DNA of 64,000 nt from Riemerella anatipestifer_F (lineage in GTDB: Bacteria > Bacteroidota > Bacteroidia > Flavobacteriales > Weeksellaceae): assembly GCF_037861325.1 (NCBI RefSeq), contig NZ_JAFELW010000002.1; one strand, written 5' to 3'. Under the pieces are notes generated by a model that was not told where the DNA came from, did no database searches, and saw only the letters and a program-made list of their open reading frames with translations. Shown here piece by piece: positions 18,165 through 25,414 of the stretch (position 1 is the first letter of the stretch; each line of letters opens with the position of its first letter). The translations under genes were made by a program, and so were the position numbers.

Positions 18165-19514
18165 TTAATAATGACATTTACCACACTCTAGTCCACCGAT
18201 AGCATCTACTGTAATTTTAGTGCCTTCGCCGTACTGTTTTTTCAACTTATCATGTAAGTTTTTGAAATACTCTTTGTTGTAATCGTTATTCATATCTACT
18301 TCTGTACTTCTATGACAGTCGATACACCATCCCATAGTGAAATCATTTGCCATTTTAGCTACATTCATAGTATCTATAGCACCGTGACAAGCCTTACAAA
18401 CCACATCTACATTTTTAGCCTTTTTAATAGCTGCCTCTCCAGCTACTACGTGCTGTGCGTGATTAAAGTAAACAAAATCAGGCATATTGTGGATTCTCAC
18501 CCATTCCACAGGTTGAGTTTTACCTGTATAAGACTGAGTAGTTTCATCCCAACCAACCGCAGCGTAAATCTTTTTAATTTCAGCAGTATAGAATTCTTTA
18601 GATTTACCAGGTTCAATATAGTTACCTTTATATTCTGAAATATTTTTATGACAGTTCATACAAACATTAAGTGAAGGAATTTCTGAAACCTTACCATACT
18701 TAGCACTTGAGTGACACAACTGACAGTCTATCTTATTTTCGCCTGCGTGAATTTTGTGAGAGAAATAGATAGGCTGCTCAGGTTTATACCCCTTATAAAC
18801 ACCTACCCACATCAGCCAGTTCCAAACACCATAAACCGCCAATACAGCCAACACGGCTAAAATACCCTTACCTACATAGTGATACTTCTGGTAAAGTTCA
18901 CCAAAAGACTGAGTTCTTGTAGCGTTAAGTTCTGACAACTCATCACTTTGGCTAAGTTTAACCAACTGTCTAAGTCTTAGCAATAACCAAACTAATAACG
19001 CTGCAATAAATAGTAATGATACTAAAACTATTGTAGAGTTAGTACGCTCCTGTTGTGCCTTCTTTATAGCATCTAGATTATTAGCCTCCGTTCCAGCATC
19101 AGGAGCAGGTTGCTCAGCAACAGGAGGGTTTGTGGTATACGCTAGTATATCATCAATATCCTTCTCGGAGAGACTAGGAAACGCCGTCATCTCCGTCTTA
19201 TTGAATTTCTCAAAGACCTCGTTAGCGTACTTGTCTCCAGACTCTCTAAGCGCCTTATTATCTTTTATCCACTTATGTAACCAATCTGCCCCCAGCCCTT
19301 GCTCGGTTTGCAGCCTATCAACCACACCTCCCAGAGCAGGACCTACCATTTGTTTATCCAACGCATGACAGGCAGCACAATTGGTTTTAAAAAGCGTTTC
19401 CCCATTCTTTGGGTCTCCACTTGCAGCATCCTGTGAATACACAGAAGCACTAGTTGATAGCAATAATCCTATAGCTATCAATCCCTTTTTGTAATGCTTT
19501 CTCCAACTAATCAT
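18165..19514 (-). CDS. actA: Alternative complex III subunit ActA, monohaem plus pentahaem cytochrome c fusion
   Basis: A 449-residue protein with signal peptide MISWRKHYKKGLIAIGLLLSTSASVYSQ and six CxxCH sites. The first, CAACH (46-50), lies in an N-terminal monohaem class I domain. The other five (264-268, 285-289, 373-377, 397-401, 444-448) form the pentahaem ActA module. Two hydrophobic segments (160-180, 216-236) separate the modules. The extra N-terminal domain makes it longer than a bare ActA. It is the first gene of the operon and has a -7 box upstream. Confidence 0.93.
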   Translation of the reverse strand: MISWRKHYKKGLIAIGLLLSTSASVYSQDAASGDPKNGETLFKTNCAACHALDKQMVGPALGGVVDRLQTEQGLGADWLHKWIKDNKALRESGDKYANEVFEKFNKTEMTAFPSLSEKDIDDILAYTTNPPVAEQPAPDAGTEANNLDAIKKAQQERTNSTIVLVSLLFIAALLVWLLLRLRQLVKLSQSDELSELNATRTQSFGELYQKYHYVGKGILAVLAVLAVYGVWNWLMWVGVYKGYKPEQPIYFSHKIHAGENKIDCQLCHSSAKYGKVSEIPSLNVCMNCHKNISEYKGNYIEPGKSKEFYTAEIKKIYAAVGWDETTQSYTGKTQPVEWVRIHNMPDFVYFNHAQHVVAGEAAIKKAKNVDVVCKACHGAIDTMNVAKMANDFTMGWCIDCHRSTEVDMNNDYNKEYFKNLHDKLKKQYGEGTKITVDAIGGLECGKCHY

Positions 19515-19562
19515 TTATATAATCTTGGGTTATTAATAAAAATGAATTTTATATTCAGTTGG

Positions 19563-19571
19563 GCAAAAATA
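19563..19571 (-). promoter_or_regulatory. -7 box of the act operon promoter
   Basis: Read leftward this is TATTTTTGC, an exact TAnnTTTGC match 49 bp upstream of actA. I do not see a well-spaced -33 TTTG, so the promoter may be weak or activator-assisted. Confidence 0.5.
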
Positions 19572-19675
19572 AGACATTAACACAAATTTAACAGACTAGA
19601 ATGGGTGTAAATTGTCATATTTAAGTAATTTATAATTATTCTAAACTACTCAACCTTCTTTTTAAATTTTGGCAC

Positions 19676-19706
19676 TTGGTATATTTTTTACTTTTACTAT
19701 TTTTGC
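19676..19706 (+). promoter_or_regulatory. Housekeeping promoter of the SPOR-domain gene
   Basis: TTGG (19676-19679), 18-base spacer, TATTTTTGC (19698-19706). Both elements and the spacing fit the Bacteroidota sigma-A consensus. The start codon is at 19729. It is divergent from the act promoter. Confidence 0.65.
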
Positions 19707-19728
19707 CGAATATTTTTAACAATTTCAA

Positions 19729-20265
19729 ATGAAAAAATTAATAAACTCAAGCTTTTATGCTTTATTCTTTCTTGCCTTTTCTTTTTGTAATGCACAAAAT
19801 ACGGTTATAAAAAAAGATACATTAGAAGGTACAGAGCTTAGTATCACTACTGATAAAAACATTAGTTCTCTGCTAGATAATTTAGAAAAAGGGTGTGCAA
19901 CAAAAGAAAGTACGGTGAAGAAAACAGAGAAATCTGACCATACAGCCTCTTCTAACACAACAAACTCCAATAAAAATTTATCTAACGCTGAAATTTGCAG
20001 AAAGAATCCTAGAATATTAGGTTACAAAATACAACTCGTGGTAGTAAAAAGTAAGGATGAAGCGGACGAAGTTGCTCAATACTTTAGAAGAAGATTCCCA
20101 TATATAAAAGTACAGCTAGATGCTTCTCTTAGACCAAATTATAAAGTATTAGCAGGTAGTTATTTTACTAAAGAAGCTGCTGCAAGTGATTTAAGAAATA
20201 TAAGAAGCTACTTTAAATCTGCTACTCCAGTGAAGTACATGATTTTCTGTACTGACGCTCTCTAA
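19729..20265 (+). CDS. SPOR-domain periplasmic protein
   Basis: A 178-residue protein with signal peptide MKKLINSSFYALFFLAFSFCNA, a Ser/Thr/Lys-rich linker (about 55-88) and a C-terminal SPOR domain (about 97-175). Recognisable SPOR segments are YKIQLVVVKSKDEADEVAQYF and YKVLAGSYFTKEAAASDLRNI. SPOR domains bind denuded glycan strands of peptidoglycan at division or remodelling sites. Monocistronic, with its own promoter and terminator, divergent from actA. Confidence 0.85.
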   Translation: MKKLINSSFYALFFLAFSFCNAQNTVIKKDTLEGTELSITTDKNISSLLDNLEKGCATKESTVKKTEKSDHTASSNTTNSNKNLSNAEICRKNPRILGYKIQLVVVKSKDEADEVAQYFRRRFPYIKVQLDASLRPNYKVLAGSYFTKEAAASDLRNIRSYFKSATPVKYMIFCTDAL

Positions 20266-20303
20266 GACATTTCACTAAAAACAAATAAGTTTTGTAATAA
20301 AAA

Positions 20304-20352
20304 ACTTTTTAAGATAAAAGGGATTATCTTAAAAAGTGTGTATTTGTTTTTT
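20304..20352 (+). terminator. Strong terminator between convergent genes
   Basis: ACTTTTTAAGATAA (20304-20317) pairs perfectly with TTATCTTAAAAAGT (20324-20337) around a 6-base loop. A T-rich run follows at 20341-20352. It ends the SPOR gene and marks the left edge of the accessory island. Confidence 0.85.
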
Positions 20353-20419
20353 GGTTTCCATCCTATTTCAAAAATAATAAAGTTTGATTTTCAAATACCT
20401 TTTAGGACAATATCAGAAA

Positions 20420-21199
20420 TTAATAGGATAGTTCTATCTTATTATTTTGTTTAGCATTTATACTTTTACGGGCTTCTGAAAACTTTTTCATTTCTTCAGG
20501 CGGCAACTGGATACCCATTTCTATAAACATTAATGCTGGATTTTCTTTAAAACTTTGATTCTTTTTGATATAGGCATCATAGTCTATACTCAGAGTCTTA
20601 ATTCTTATATGATTAAAAAAATCAAAGGTAAGCGGATGGTCTATTTTCTTCACTTCCACAAGAAAGATTTCGTAGTCTGAGTGCGTGTCTTTTATCTTCA
20701 AAATCAAACCTGGCAATCCCTTAAATTTATACGGTCCATCATTAACAAGGAATTCATCTGAAAACCACGCTTCCCATTGTCTTCCAGCAAAAGTAGTAGT
20801 TGCTTTTTTCACTTTATAATTATTATATTGCTGTGTTTCATTAGAATGTTTCCAAGTAATTTTTCGTGGTTCACGCATTTCATACAAGTTTGCTCCAATC
20901 ATTTCTCTGAAATAAGTTTCTCCATCTTTATAATTCTTCTGTATCATATAATCTAATTTAGTTTCTGGGAGCTTACTTTTGCTTACAGACCCATTATTTT
21001 GATAAATAGAAGCCCACTCTGAAAAAACTTCTGGGTAAAAAACAGACCCATTACTGGTAATGTCCAAATTAAAATTTTCTGATTGAACGAAATCCTTATT
21101 CAGGGAGTCAATCTTGAAATCTATACGATAAACAAATCTGTATTGAGAAAATATATTCTCAAATGCCAACACTAAAACTAATATAATTAAATTCCTCAT
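20420..21199 (-). CDS. GLPGLI family secreted protein
   Basis: A 259-residue protein with signal peptide (MRNLIILVLVLAFENIFSQ) and the defining motif FKGLPGLILKI preceded by GPYK at about residues 157-169. GRQWEAWFSDEFLVNDGPYKF is the typical lead-in. Family function is unknown; members are exported Bacteroidota proteins, often beside transport or signalling genes. It lies 2 bp downstream of the permease gene and is the last gene of the transcript carrying the Cys-rich protein and ABC transporter. It is about 270 residues shorter in context value than a receptor and is not a transporter itself. Confidence 0.82.
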   Translation of the reverse strand: MRNLIILVLVLAFENIFSQYRFVYRIDFKIDSLNKDFVQSENFNLDITSNGSVFYPEVFSEWASIYQNNGSVSKSKLPETKLDYMIQKNYKDGETYFREMIGANLYEMREPRKITWKHSNETQQYNNYKVKKATTTFAGRQWEAWFSDEFLVNDGPYKFKGLPGLILKIKDTHSDYEIFLVEVKKIDHPLTFDFFNHIRIKTLSIDYDAYIKKNQSFKENPALMFIEMGIQLPPEEMKKFSEARKSINAKQNNKIELSY

Positions 21200-21201
21200 A
21201 A

Positions 21202-21861
21202 TTAAATCCTTTTATAGTTTTTTTTATAAATTAATAATAACAATATAGATATATATACCAAACTAACAGAAATAGTTAGTATAGAGTTTTCTGTAAACAA
21301 TCTTACAAAGCTTTCTTTTGGTAGATAATTCCCGATTGTATCTTTATTCATCATCACAATAGTATCTTCAAAAAACAGATACCCTATACTAATGAAAACA
21401 GTCCAGACACTTGGTTTTATAGACATCAAATAATAAGCAAAGAGAGAGAGAAACAACTGAAACAGCACAAAGTAAATAAAATACTTTTTTATATATTCAA
21501 AATCAAAGTTTGACTTTCCGTAATAAATAAGGATGGATATGCAATAAACAAGCATCCAACTAAAAACACCAATAAGTAATATCCTTAAAATATCCGTATA
21601 AACAATACCAATACTCTTATTTTTCGAAAAATTAATAGCAATAAGTCGGTAATAGCCATCACTAAATAATTTATAAAAAATGAACATATAGAATGAAAAG
21701 CTGAGGATAGAAACTATATTAGATTGAAAAAAAATGTTGTTTTTATGATTGCTACTGCTAATATCCAAGAAAAAATAATAGAGTAAATACTGCAATATAG
21801 ACACTATAGTAATGGAAACAACATTATATCTGGATGCGAAGAATAGTTTAATTGATTTCAT
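21202..21861 (-). CDS. Putative ABC transporter membrane subunit
   Basis: A 219-residue protein with about six hydrophobic helices (roughly 7-25, 40-60, 83-105, 116-138, 140-158, 183-203) and very few charged residues outside the loops. I recognise no family motif. Its overlap with the upstream ABC ATPase gene argues that it is the permease of that transporter. The start is either the ATG at 21861 or one seven codons earlier (21882); both overlap the ATPase gene. Substrate inferred to be the product of the neighbouring Cys-rich gene, or a related peptide. Confidence 0.6.
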   Translation of the reverse strand: MKSIKLFFASRYNVVSITIVSILQYLLYYFFLDISSSNHKNNIFFQSNIVSILSFSFYMFIFYKLFSDGYYRLIAINFSKNKSIGIVYTDILRILLIGVFSWMLVYCISILIYYGKSNFDFEYIKKYFIYFVLFQLFLSLFAYYLMSIKPSVWTVFISIGYLFFEDTIVMMNKDTIGNYLPKESFVRLFTENSILTISVSLVYISILLLLIYKKNYKRI

Positions 21862-22429
21862 ATTTTTGCAGTGTTTTTTCATTAATCATATAATGATTTT
21901 CACAAGTTTTGGATACAAAGTGACGGTCGTGAGAAACAATAATATATCTTTTGTCGGATTGTCTAATGAAGTTTGATAAATAATCTACAGAAACATTATC
22001 TAAGTTTTCAGTAGGTTCATCCAAAATAAATATTTCCCTGTTTAGAGAAAGAATAAATACCATATGTGCCTTTACTATATTCCCTTGAGATAAATTTTTT
22101 ATCTTAGTATTATAAAAAGATTTAAACTCCAAACCAAATACTAGATTCTGAAAAATATCTAGCAACAATTCATCTTTAAATAAATCTTTATGATTAGCTA
22201 ATGACAAATCTTTGTTTAGAGAAATATGCCCTCCATAATACCCCATTGAAAGGGGATTCTTAATTTCAATATCTCCTTCTAGCTTACCACAAATGATATT
22301 AAGCAATGTAGATTTCCCACAGCCATTTCTTCCACCGATAGATAACTTTTCTTTTTCTTTAACATTAAGAATAATATCTTGTAAAACAATCTCCTTGTTG
22401 TACGAGAAACTTTTAACATGAATAAGCAT
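21848..22429 (-). CDS. ABC transporter ATP-binding protein
   Basis: A 193-residue ABC cassette without a membrane domain. Walker A is GGRNGCGKST (about 32-41), the signature is LSQGN (about 113-117), Walker B is IFILDEPT (about 132-139), and the switch His is in IIVSHDRHF. All catalytic elements are intact. It partners with the overlapping downstream membrane gene. It starts 87 bp downstream of the Cys-rich gene's stop, separated by a strong hairpin, so its expression should be a fraction of that gene's. This layout is common for peptide or bacteriocin export and immunity units, but the substrate is not shown by sequence. Confidence 0.88.
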   Translation of the reverse strand: MLIHVKSFSYNKEIVLQDIILNVKEKEKLSIGGRNGCGKSTLLNIICGKLEGDIEIKNPLSMGYYGGHISLNKDLSLANHKDLFKDELLLDIFQNLVFGLEFKSFYNTKIKNLSQGNIVKAHMVFILSLNREIFILDEPTENLDNVSVDYLSNFIRQSDKRYIIVSHDRHFVSKTCENHYMINEKTLQKYEIN

Positions 22430-22471
22430 GAGACAATCTATTTTTAAATTTATTATCCAATTTTTGAAAAG

Positions 22472-22508
22472 TATAATGAAAGAGATTTAGACAATCTCTT
22501 TCATTATA
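22472..22508 (-). terminator. Perfect hairpin between Cys-rich gene and ABC transporter
   Basis: TATAATGAAAGAGATT (22472-22487) pairs without mismatch with AATCTCTTTCATTATA (22493-22508), with a five-base loop. Leftward it is followed by CTTTTC. It begins 9 bp after the Cys-rich gene's stop. It probably ends most transcripts there, stabilises the mRNA 3' end, and allows limited read-through into the transporter genes. Confidence 0.75.
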
Positions 22509-22516
22509 AAATTGTT

Positions 22517-22921
22517 CTAAAATTGAGCTGCAATACAATCAATAGCACACTCTCCTACACAAACCCCTACACCTACAGAAGTTGATTTGTCAGAACATTT
22601 GTTATCCCTAGTACAATCTGTAAGGCAAGTCCCTGCCACTGCTAAATCATGCATTTTGGAAGCATTTTGCTTAGATATTTCTCCTTTCACTGACACAAAA
22701 CTTATTTTATTTTGCGCATCCATTCCCAAGGTAATTAAAACCTTTTTCCCGTCTATATCTTTTACTTTTCGTGTTTCAGACACGGTTTTCTTGCCAGAGG
22801 AATAAATATTTGTAACCTTATCCTCTATACCTTTTACCACTGGTTTAAAATGCTTTGTAGAGTAAGCATACACACATACTGTTGATAATAAAAACAGCAT
22901 TAACAAGAATGATTTTTTCAT
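22517..22921 (-). CDS. Secreted protein with Cys-rich C terminus, candidate peptide precursor
   Basis: A 134-residue protein with signal peptide MKKSFLLMLFLLSTVCVYA. A Lys-rich middle region is followed by a C-terminal segment with six Cys at 99, 103, 109, 121, 125 and 129 (spacing C-x3-C-x5-C-x11-C-x3-C-x3-C). The last 40 residues also include a Gly/Val stretch and end in AAQF. An even Cys number in a secreted tail suggests three disulfides or a metal site. It is transcribed from a promoter carrying two operator copies and is followed by ABC transporter genes. I recognise no family. It could be a secreted peptide precursor, a toxin or a small extracellular binding protein. Confidence 0.7.
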   Translation of the reverse strand: MKKSFLLMLFLLSTVCVYAYSTKHFKPVVKGIEDKVTNIYSSGKKTVSETRKVKDIDGKKVLITLGMDAQNKISFVSVKGEISKQNASKMHDLAVAGTCLTDCTRDNKCSDKSTSVGVGVCVGECAIDCIAAQF

Positions 22922-23104
22922 TTTTTCTTTTTTTTTAATTTTTAATTTTTAATTTAGTTTACTATGCTCCATATGGTCTTGAGCTTCTGTCGACCTTATG
23001 TTAATTTTTTCGTGTCAACATAATTCCACTATTTACTTTTTTTCTTTGAGGGTAAAACCTCGCAATCCGTAGCTACTGAATATTATTCTTTCATTTTTAC
23101 ACTA

Positions 23105-23112
23105 CAAAGGTA
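23105..23112 (-). promoter_or_regulatory. -7 box of the Cys-rich gene promoter
   Basis: Read leftward this is TACCTTTG, an exact TAnnTTTG match. No TTTG-type -33 element is present at the right distance. Instead an operator copy is centred 30.5 bp upstream, as expected for an activator-dependent promoter. The leader to the ATG at 22921 is about 180 bases. Confidence 0.6.
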
Positions 23113-23134
23113 GTTTTTGCTTTTTAAAACATCA

Positions 23135-23150
23135 CTAAACAAAAGTGTAG
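23135..23150. promoter_or_regulatory. Operator A (16-bp dyad) at about -43 of the Cys-rich gene
   Basis: CTAAACAAAAGTGTAG: half-sites CTAAAC and GTGTAG around AAAA. It is centred at 23142.5, which is 30.5 bp from the first base of the -7 box. One of five copies within 2.3 kb. Confidence 0.65.
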
Positions 23151-23164
23151 TTATTAACCTTTTA

Positions 23165-23767
23165 TCATAAAACTACACTTTTGTTTAGTTTATTCAATAA
23201 ATATATGTTGTTATTGTAAAAATTTAACAATCCACTATACGATAATAAAATAGGAATTGTTTCTGAACCTATATAATTCACTGATTCAGACAATATAATT
23301 GTCTCTATTCCTAACCTATTAATTATTCTCAGTAACTTTGCATCACATTCTGCTATAGCAAATGATTTTTCTTCCTTTACCACCTCATCTATTGCCAACA
23401 TCATTAGGGTTTTAAATGTATTAACACTGTGGTTTCTCTCTTTACTTATAGCAAACCTTCCTATATGATAAATTCCATACACATCATCTAATATTAAATC
23501 AATCGGACTAATATTAAATATTTTTTGAATAGGTAGTATGTCTTTATAATTCCATTTAATCACACGGATAGTCCCTGTTATTTCCCCTTTCTCATCTGTA
23601 ATAACAAATGTTTTCTTTCCTTCATAAGATTGTTCTTCCTCACATATTTGACTTATTTCATTATTCATTATATCTTCTTCACACGAATAGTGGTGATGCT
23701 TATAATTTTCTCTTACAACAAAATCCACAAGATTTTTATCAAAAAAATCATATTCAATATATTTCAT
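23165..23767 (-). CDS. GNAT-fold acyltransferase, autoinducer-synthase-like
   Basis: A 200-residue protein. KTFVITDEKGEITGTIRVI (about 52-70), IGRFAISKERNHSVNTFKTLMMLA (102-125) and ECDAKLLRIINRLGI (140-154), then NYIGSETIPIL, follow the strand-helix order of GNAT-like acyl-amino-acid and acyl-homoserine-lactone synthases (LuxI/FeeM type). The classic GNAT RxxGxG loop is absent, also as in that group. Such enzymes transfer an acyl chain to an amino-acid-type acceptor. It is divergent from a LuxR-type regulator and has two operator copies upstream. The last six codons lie inside operator copy B. The substrate is unknown and the family call is by eye. Confidence 0.6.
   Translation of the reverse strand: MKYIEYDFFDKNLVDFVVRENYKHHHYSCEEDIMNNEISQICEEEQSYEGKKTFVITDEKGEITGTIRVIKWNYKDILPIQKIFNISPIDLILDDVYGIYHIGRFAISKERNHSVNTFKTLMMLAIDEVVKEEKSFAIAECDAKLLRIINRLGIETIILSESVNYIGSETIPILLSYSGLLNFYNNNIYLLNKLNKSVVL
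23173..23188. promoter_or_regulatory. Operator B (16-bp dyad) at about -81 of the Cys-rich gene
   Basis: CTACACTTTTGTTTAG, the exact reverse complement of operator A. It lies 38 bp further upstream and overlaps the 3' end of the acyltransferase coding region. The 19-base arms around A and B are perfect inverted repeats, so the RNA could also form a hairpin here. Confidence 0.6.
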
Positions 23768-23783
23768 TGTTATTATTTTTTGA

Positions 23784-23791
23784 TAAAATTA
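23784..23791 (-). promoter_or_regulatory. -7 box of the acyltransferase promoter
   Basis: Read leftward this is TAATTTTA, one base from TAnnTTTG. It was located because operator C is centred exactly 30.5 bp upstream, the same distance as at the other two regulated promoters. The leader to the ATG at 23767 is about 10 bases. Confidence 0.5.
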
Positions 23792-23813
23792 TTATTACCA
23801 TCTATGTAAATTA

Positions 23814-23829
23814 CTACACTTTTGTTTAT
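23814..23829. promoter_or_regulatory. Operator C (16-bp dyad) at about -43 of the acyltransferase gene
   Basis: CTACACTTTTGTTTAT, matching the dyad CTAmAC-AAAA-GTGTAG on the opposite strand with one end mismatch. It also overlaps the -7 box of the divergent regulator gene, so binding here could activate the acyltransferase and repress the regulator together. Confidence 0.65.
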
Positions 23830-23834
23830 ATTTG
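23827..23834 (+). promoter_or_regulatory. -7 box of the LuxR-type regulator gene
   Basis: TATATTTG, an exact TAnnTTTG match reading rightward. It is overlapped by operator C and followed by operator D before the ATG at 23868. Confidence 0.5.
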
Positions 23835-23850
23835 TTATTATTCATATTTT

Positions 23851-23866
23851 TTAAACAAAAGTGTAG
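23851..23866. promoter_or_regulatory. Operator D (16-bp dyad) abutting the regulator start codon
   Basis: TTAAACAAAAGTGTAG ends one base before the ATG at 23868. It is 37 bp from operator C, placing it near -80 of the acyltransferase promoter and in the leader of the regulator mRNA. This suggests negative autoregulation. Confidence 0.6.
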
Positions 23867-23867
23867 T

Positions 23868-24626
23868 ATGGAAGGTATCAATAGTTTTTTTGATGATAGA
23901 AATACATTTCATCATTTATCTGATAATGATTTAGAACAACTGAAAGATTATATATCCGTAGTAGATGCCTTTGCAAGACTGTCTTACAAAAGCATCTATG
24001 TTATTGACTATCAAAATCAATCTTTTGAATATGTTTCTAATAATCCGCTATTTCTCTGTGGGCTTTCCTCACAAGAAGTAAAGGAATTAGGATATGCTTT
24101 CTATTTTAGAAATGTAAAAAAAGAGGACTTGGATCTTTTAATGAAAATTAACGAAGTAGGATTTTCTTTCTATGAAAGAATTCCTATAGAAGAGAGAAAA
24201 TTATACACTATTTCATATGATTTTCATCTCATCAATGAAAGAAATAAACTTGTACTTATTAACCATAAACTGACTCCTATTTTCCTCAACGAAAAAGGTA
24301 AAATATGGAAAGCAATGTGCTTGGTAGCTCTTTCGTCTAATCAAACTGAAGGCAACATCATTATAAGTAAACAGGGAAGCGAGGATTTTTGGAAGTTTAA
24401 TCTTGATACAAATATTTGGGAAAAAGAGCAAAAAGTAAAACTATCCGAAAGAGAGTTTAATATTTTAGAACTCTCTGCTAGAGGTTTTACCATCAATGAA
24501 ATAGCCGAAAAAATATTTGTAAGCTCCGATACTGTGAAATTTCATAGAAGAAAAATATTTGATAAATTTAATGTTCAGAGTATTTCGGAAGCGTTGTCTT
24601 ATGCTAAAATTAATAAACTGATTTAA
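23868..24626 (+). CDS. LuxR-type transcriptional regulator with PAS-like sensor domain
   Basis: A 252-residue protein. The N-terminal region (about 25-165) resembles a PAS fold (for example KSIYVIDYQNQSFEYVSNNP), as in many Bacteroidota LuxR-type regulators. The C-terminal LuxR/GerE helix-turn-helix lies at 192-252: LSEREFNILELSARGFTINE, then VSSDTVKFHRRKIFDKFNV. I chose the ATG at 23868 (MEGINSFFDD), not the upstream in-frame start at 23832, because the promoter -7 box and operator D occupy that stretch. It is divergent from the acyltransferase and convergent with the ThiF-like gene, overlapping its stop codon by three bases. Probably the protein that binds the five dyads. Confidence 0.85.
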   Translation: MEGINSFFDDRNTFHHLSDNDLEQLKDYISVVDAFARLSYKSIYVIDYQNQSFEYVSNNPLFLCGLSSQEVKELGYAFYFRNVKKEDLDLLMKINEVGFSFYERIPIEERKLYTISYDFHLINERNKLVLINHKLTPIFLNEKGKIWKAMCLVALSSNQTEGNIIISKQGSEDFWKFNLDTNIWEKEQKVKLSEREFNILELSARGFTINEIAEKIFVSSDTVKFHRRKIFDKFNVQSISEALSYAKINKLI

Positions 24627-25375
24627 TCGTTTTTTGTAGAAAGGAAATAAAATTCTGGAAAAACCTTATAAGGTTTCTCTGTAACAATATCATACATCAC
24701 ATTTGCACACATACCTGATACAATCCAAGAAGCTACAGCAAGTTGTGGGGGTGTCTGAGTTTCCTCTTCATTCTTATACTTTTCAATAATATCTTCTAGC
24801 CATTTTTTAGGATTGTTCCAAAATCGAGAATAAGTCGCTACATATTCCACTACTTCCAACTCGTTAAAGTCCTCTTTATTTTTAGTCAATAAATCTAATG
24901 TTAAGCCATTTGGTTTAATAACAGTTATTAAACCACCCCAACCCAAATTATATGGATGAATCACAAAAATTCCTTTTTCTTGGCACTTTTTATCGAAAAG
25001 AATTGGAATATCACTAGTAAAATCTAAAGCATTAACGGCTATAAAATGACCTTCCAAAATAGATTCTAAATTATCTTCCTTAATAAATTCAGTAATTACC
25101 TTAATATTCGCTTTCGGATTAATATTCATAAGCCTTTCATAAAGTTGATTGGCTTTCAATTTATCAATATCATCATTGATATAGTTTTGCCTATTAAGAT
25201 TAGAGAGCTCTACATTATCGCCATCTACAATTGTAATGTTTTCAAAACCTAACCTAAGTATACACTCTGCAATATTACTTCCCAATCCACACCCTCCTAT
25301 TAATATAGGAGCTAGTTTAATTTTTTCCTGCTCCTCAGGACTTATATAAATTCTATTTCTAGTATATCTTTGCAT
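24623..25375 (-). CDS. ThiF/MoeB/HesA-like E1 adenylyltransferase
   Basis: A 250-residue single-domain E1-like enzyme. The nucleotide loop is IGGCGLGSNIAE (26-37), then IVDGDNVELSNLNRQNY (49-65) with the acidic residues and Arg62 that position ATP. VNALDFTSDIPILFDKKC is the expected crossover region. The MoeB-type CxxC zinc knuckles are not evident. Such enzymes adenylate a C-terminal carboxylate of a peptide or ubiquitin-like protein, as in ThiF, MoeB and microcin-C MccB. No ThiS- or MoaD-like partner lies nearby. The ATG at 25375 was chosen over an upstream TTG that lies in the -7 box. Operator E controls it. Confidence 0.82.
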   Translation of the reverse strand: MQRYTRNRIYISPEEQEKIKLAPILIGGCGLGSNIAECILRLGFENITIVDGDNVELSNLNRQNYINDDIDKLKANQLYERLMNINPKANIKVITEFIKEDNLESILEGHFIAVNALDFTSDIPILFDKKCQEKGIFVIHPYNLGWGGLITVIKPNGLTLDLLTKNKEDFNELEVVEYVATYSRFWNNPKKWLEDIIEKYKNEEETQTPPQLAVASWIVSGMCANVMYDIVTEKPYKVFPEFYFLSTKND

Positions 25376-25384
25376 TTTTTTCTG

Positions 25385-25392
25385 CAAATTTA
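25385..25392 (-). promoter_or_regulatory. -7 box of the ThiF-like gene promoter
   Basis: Read leftward this is TAAATTTG, an exact TAnnTTTG match. The start codon is about 10 bases beyond it, so the mRNA is nearly leaderless. The operator is centred 30.5 bp upstream. Confidence 0.6.
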
Positions 25393-25414
25393 TAATGATA
25401 TATAAGATATACTG

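Noticed and set aside
18312..18638. 108-codon plus-strand frame antisense to actA.
   Set aside because: It is a shadow of the haem-motif coding sequence and has no promoter or family similarity.
23134..23189. Inverted repeat A/B read as an intrinsic terminator of the acyltransferase gene.
   Set aside because: The 19-bp arms could pair, but no T-run follows on the minus strand and the same arms recur at promoters, so an operator role is favoured. A secondary RNA role is not excluded.
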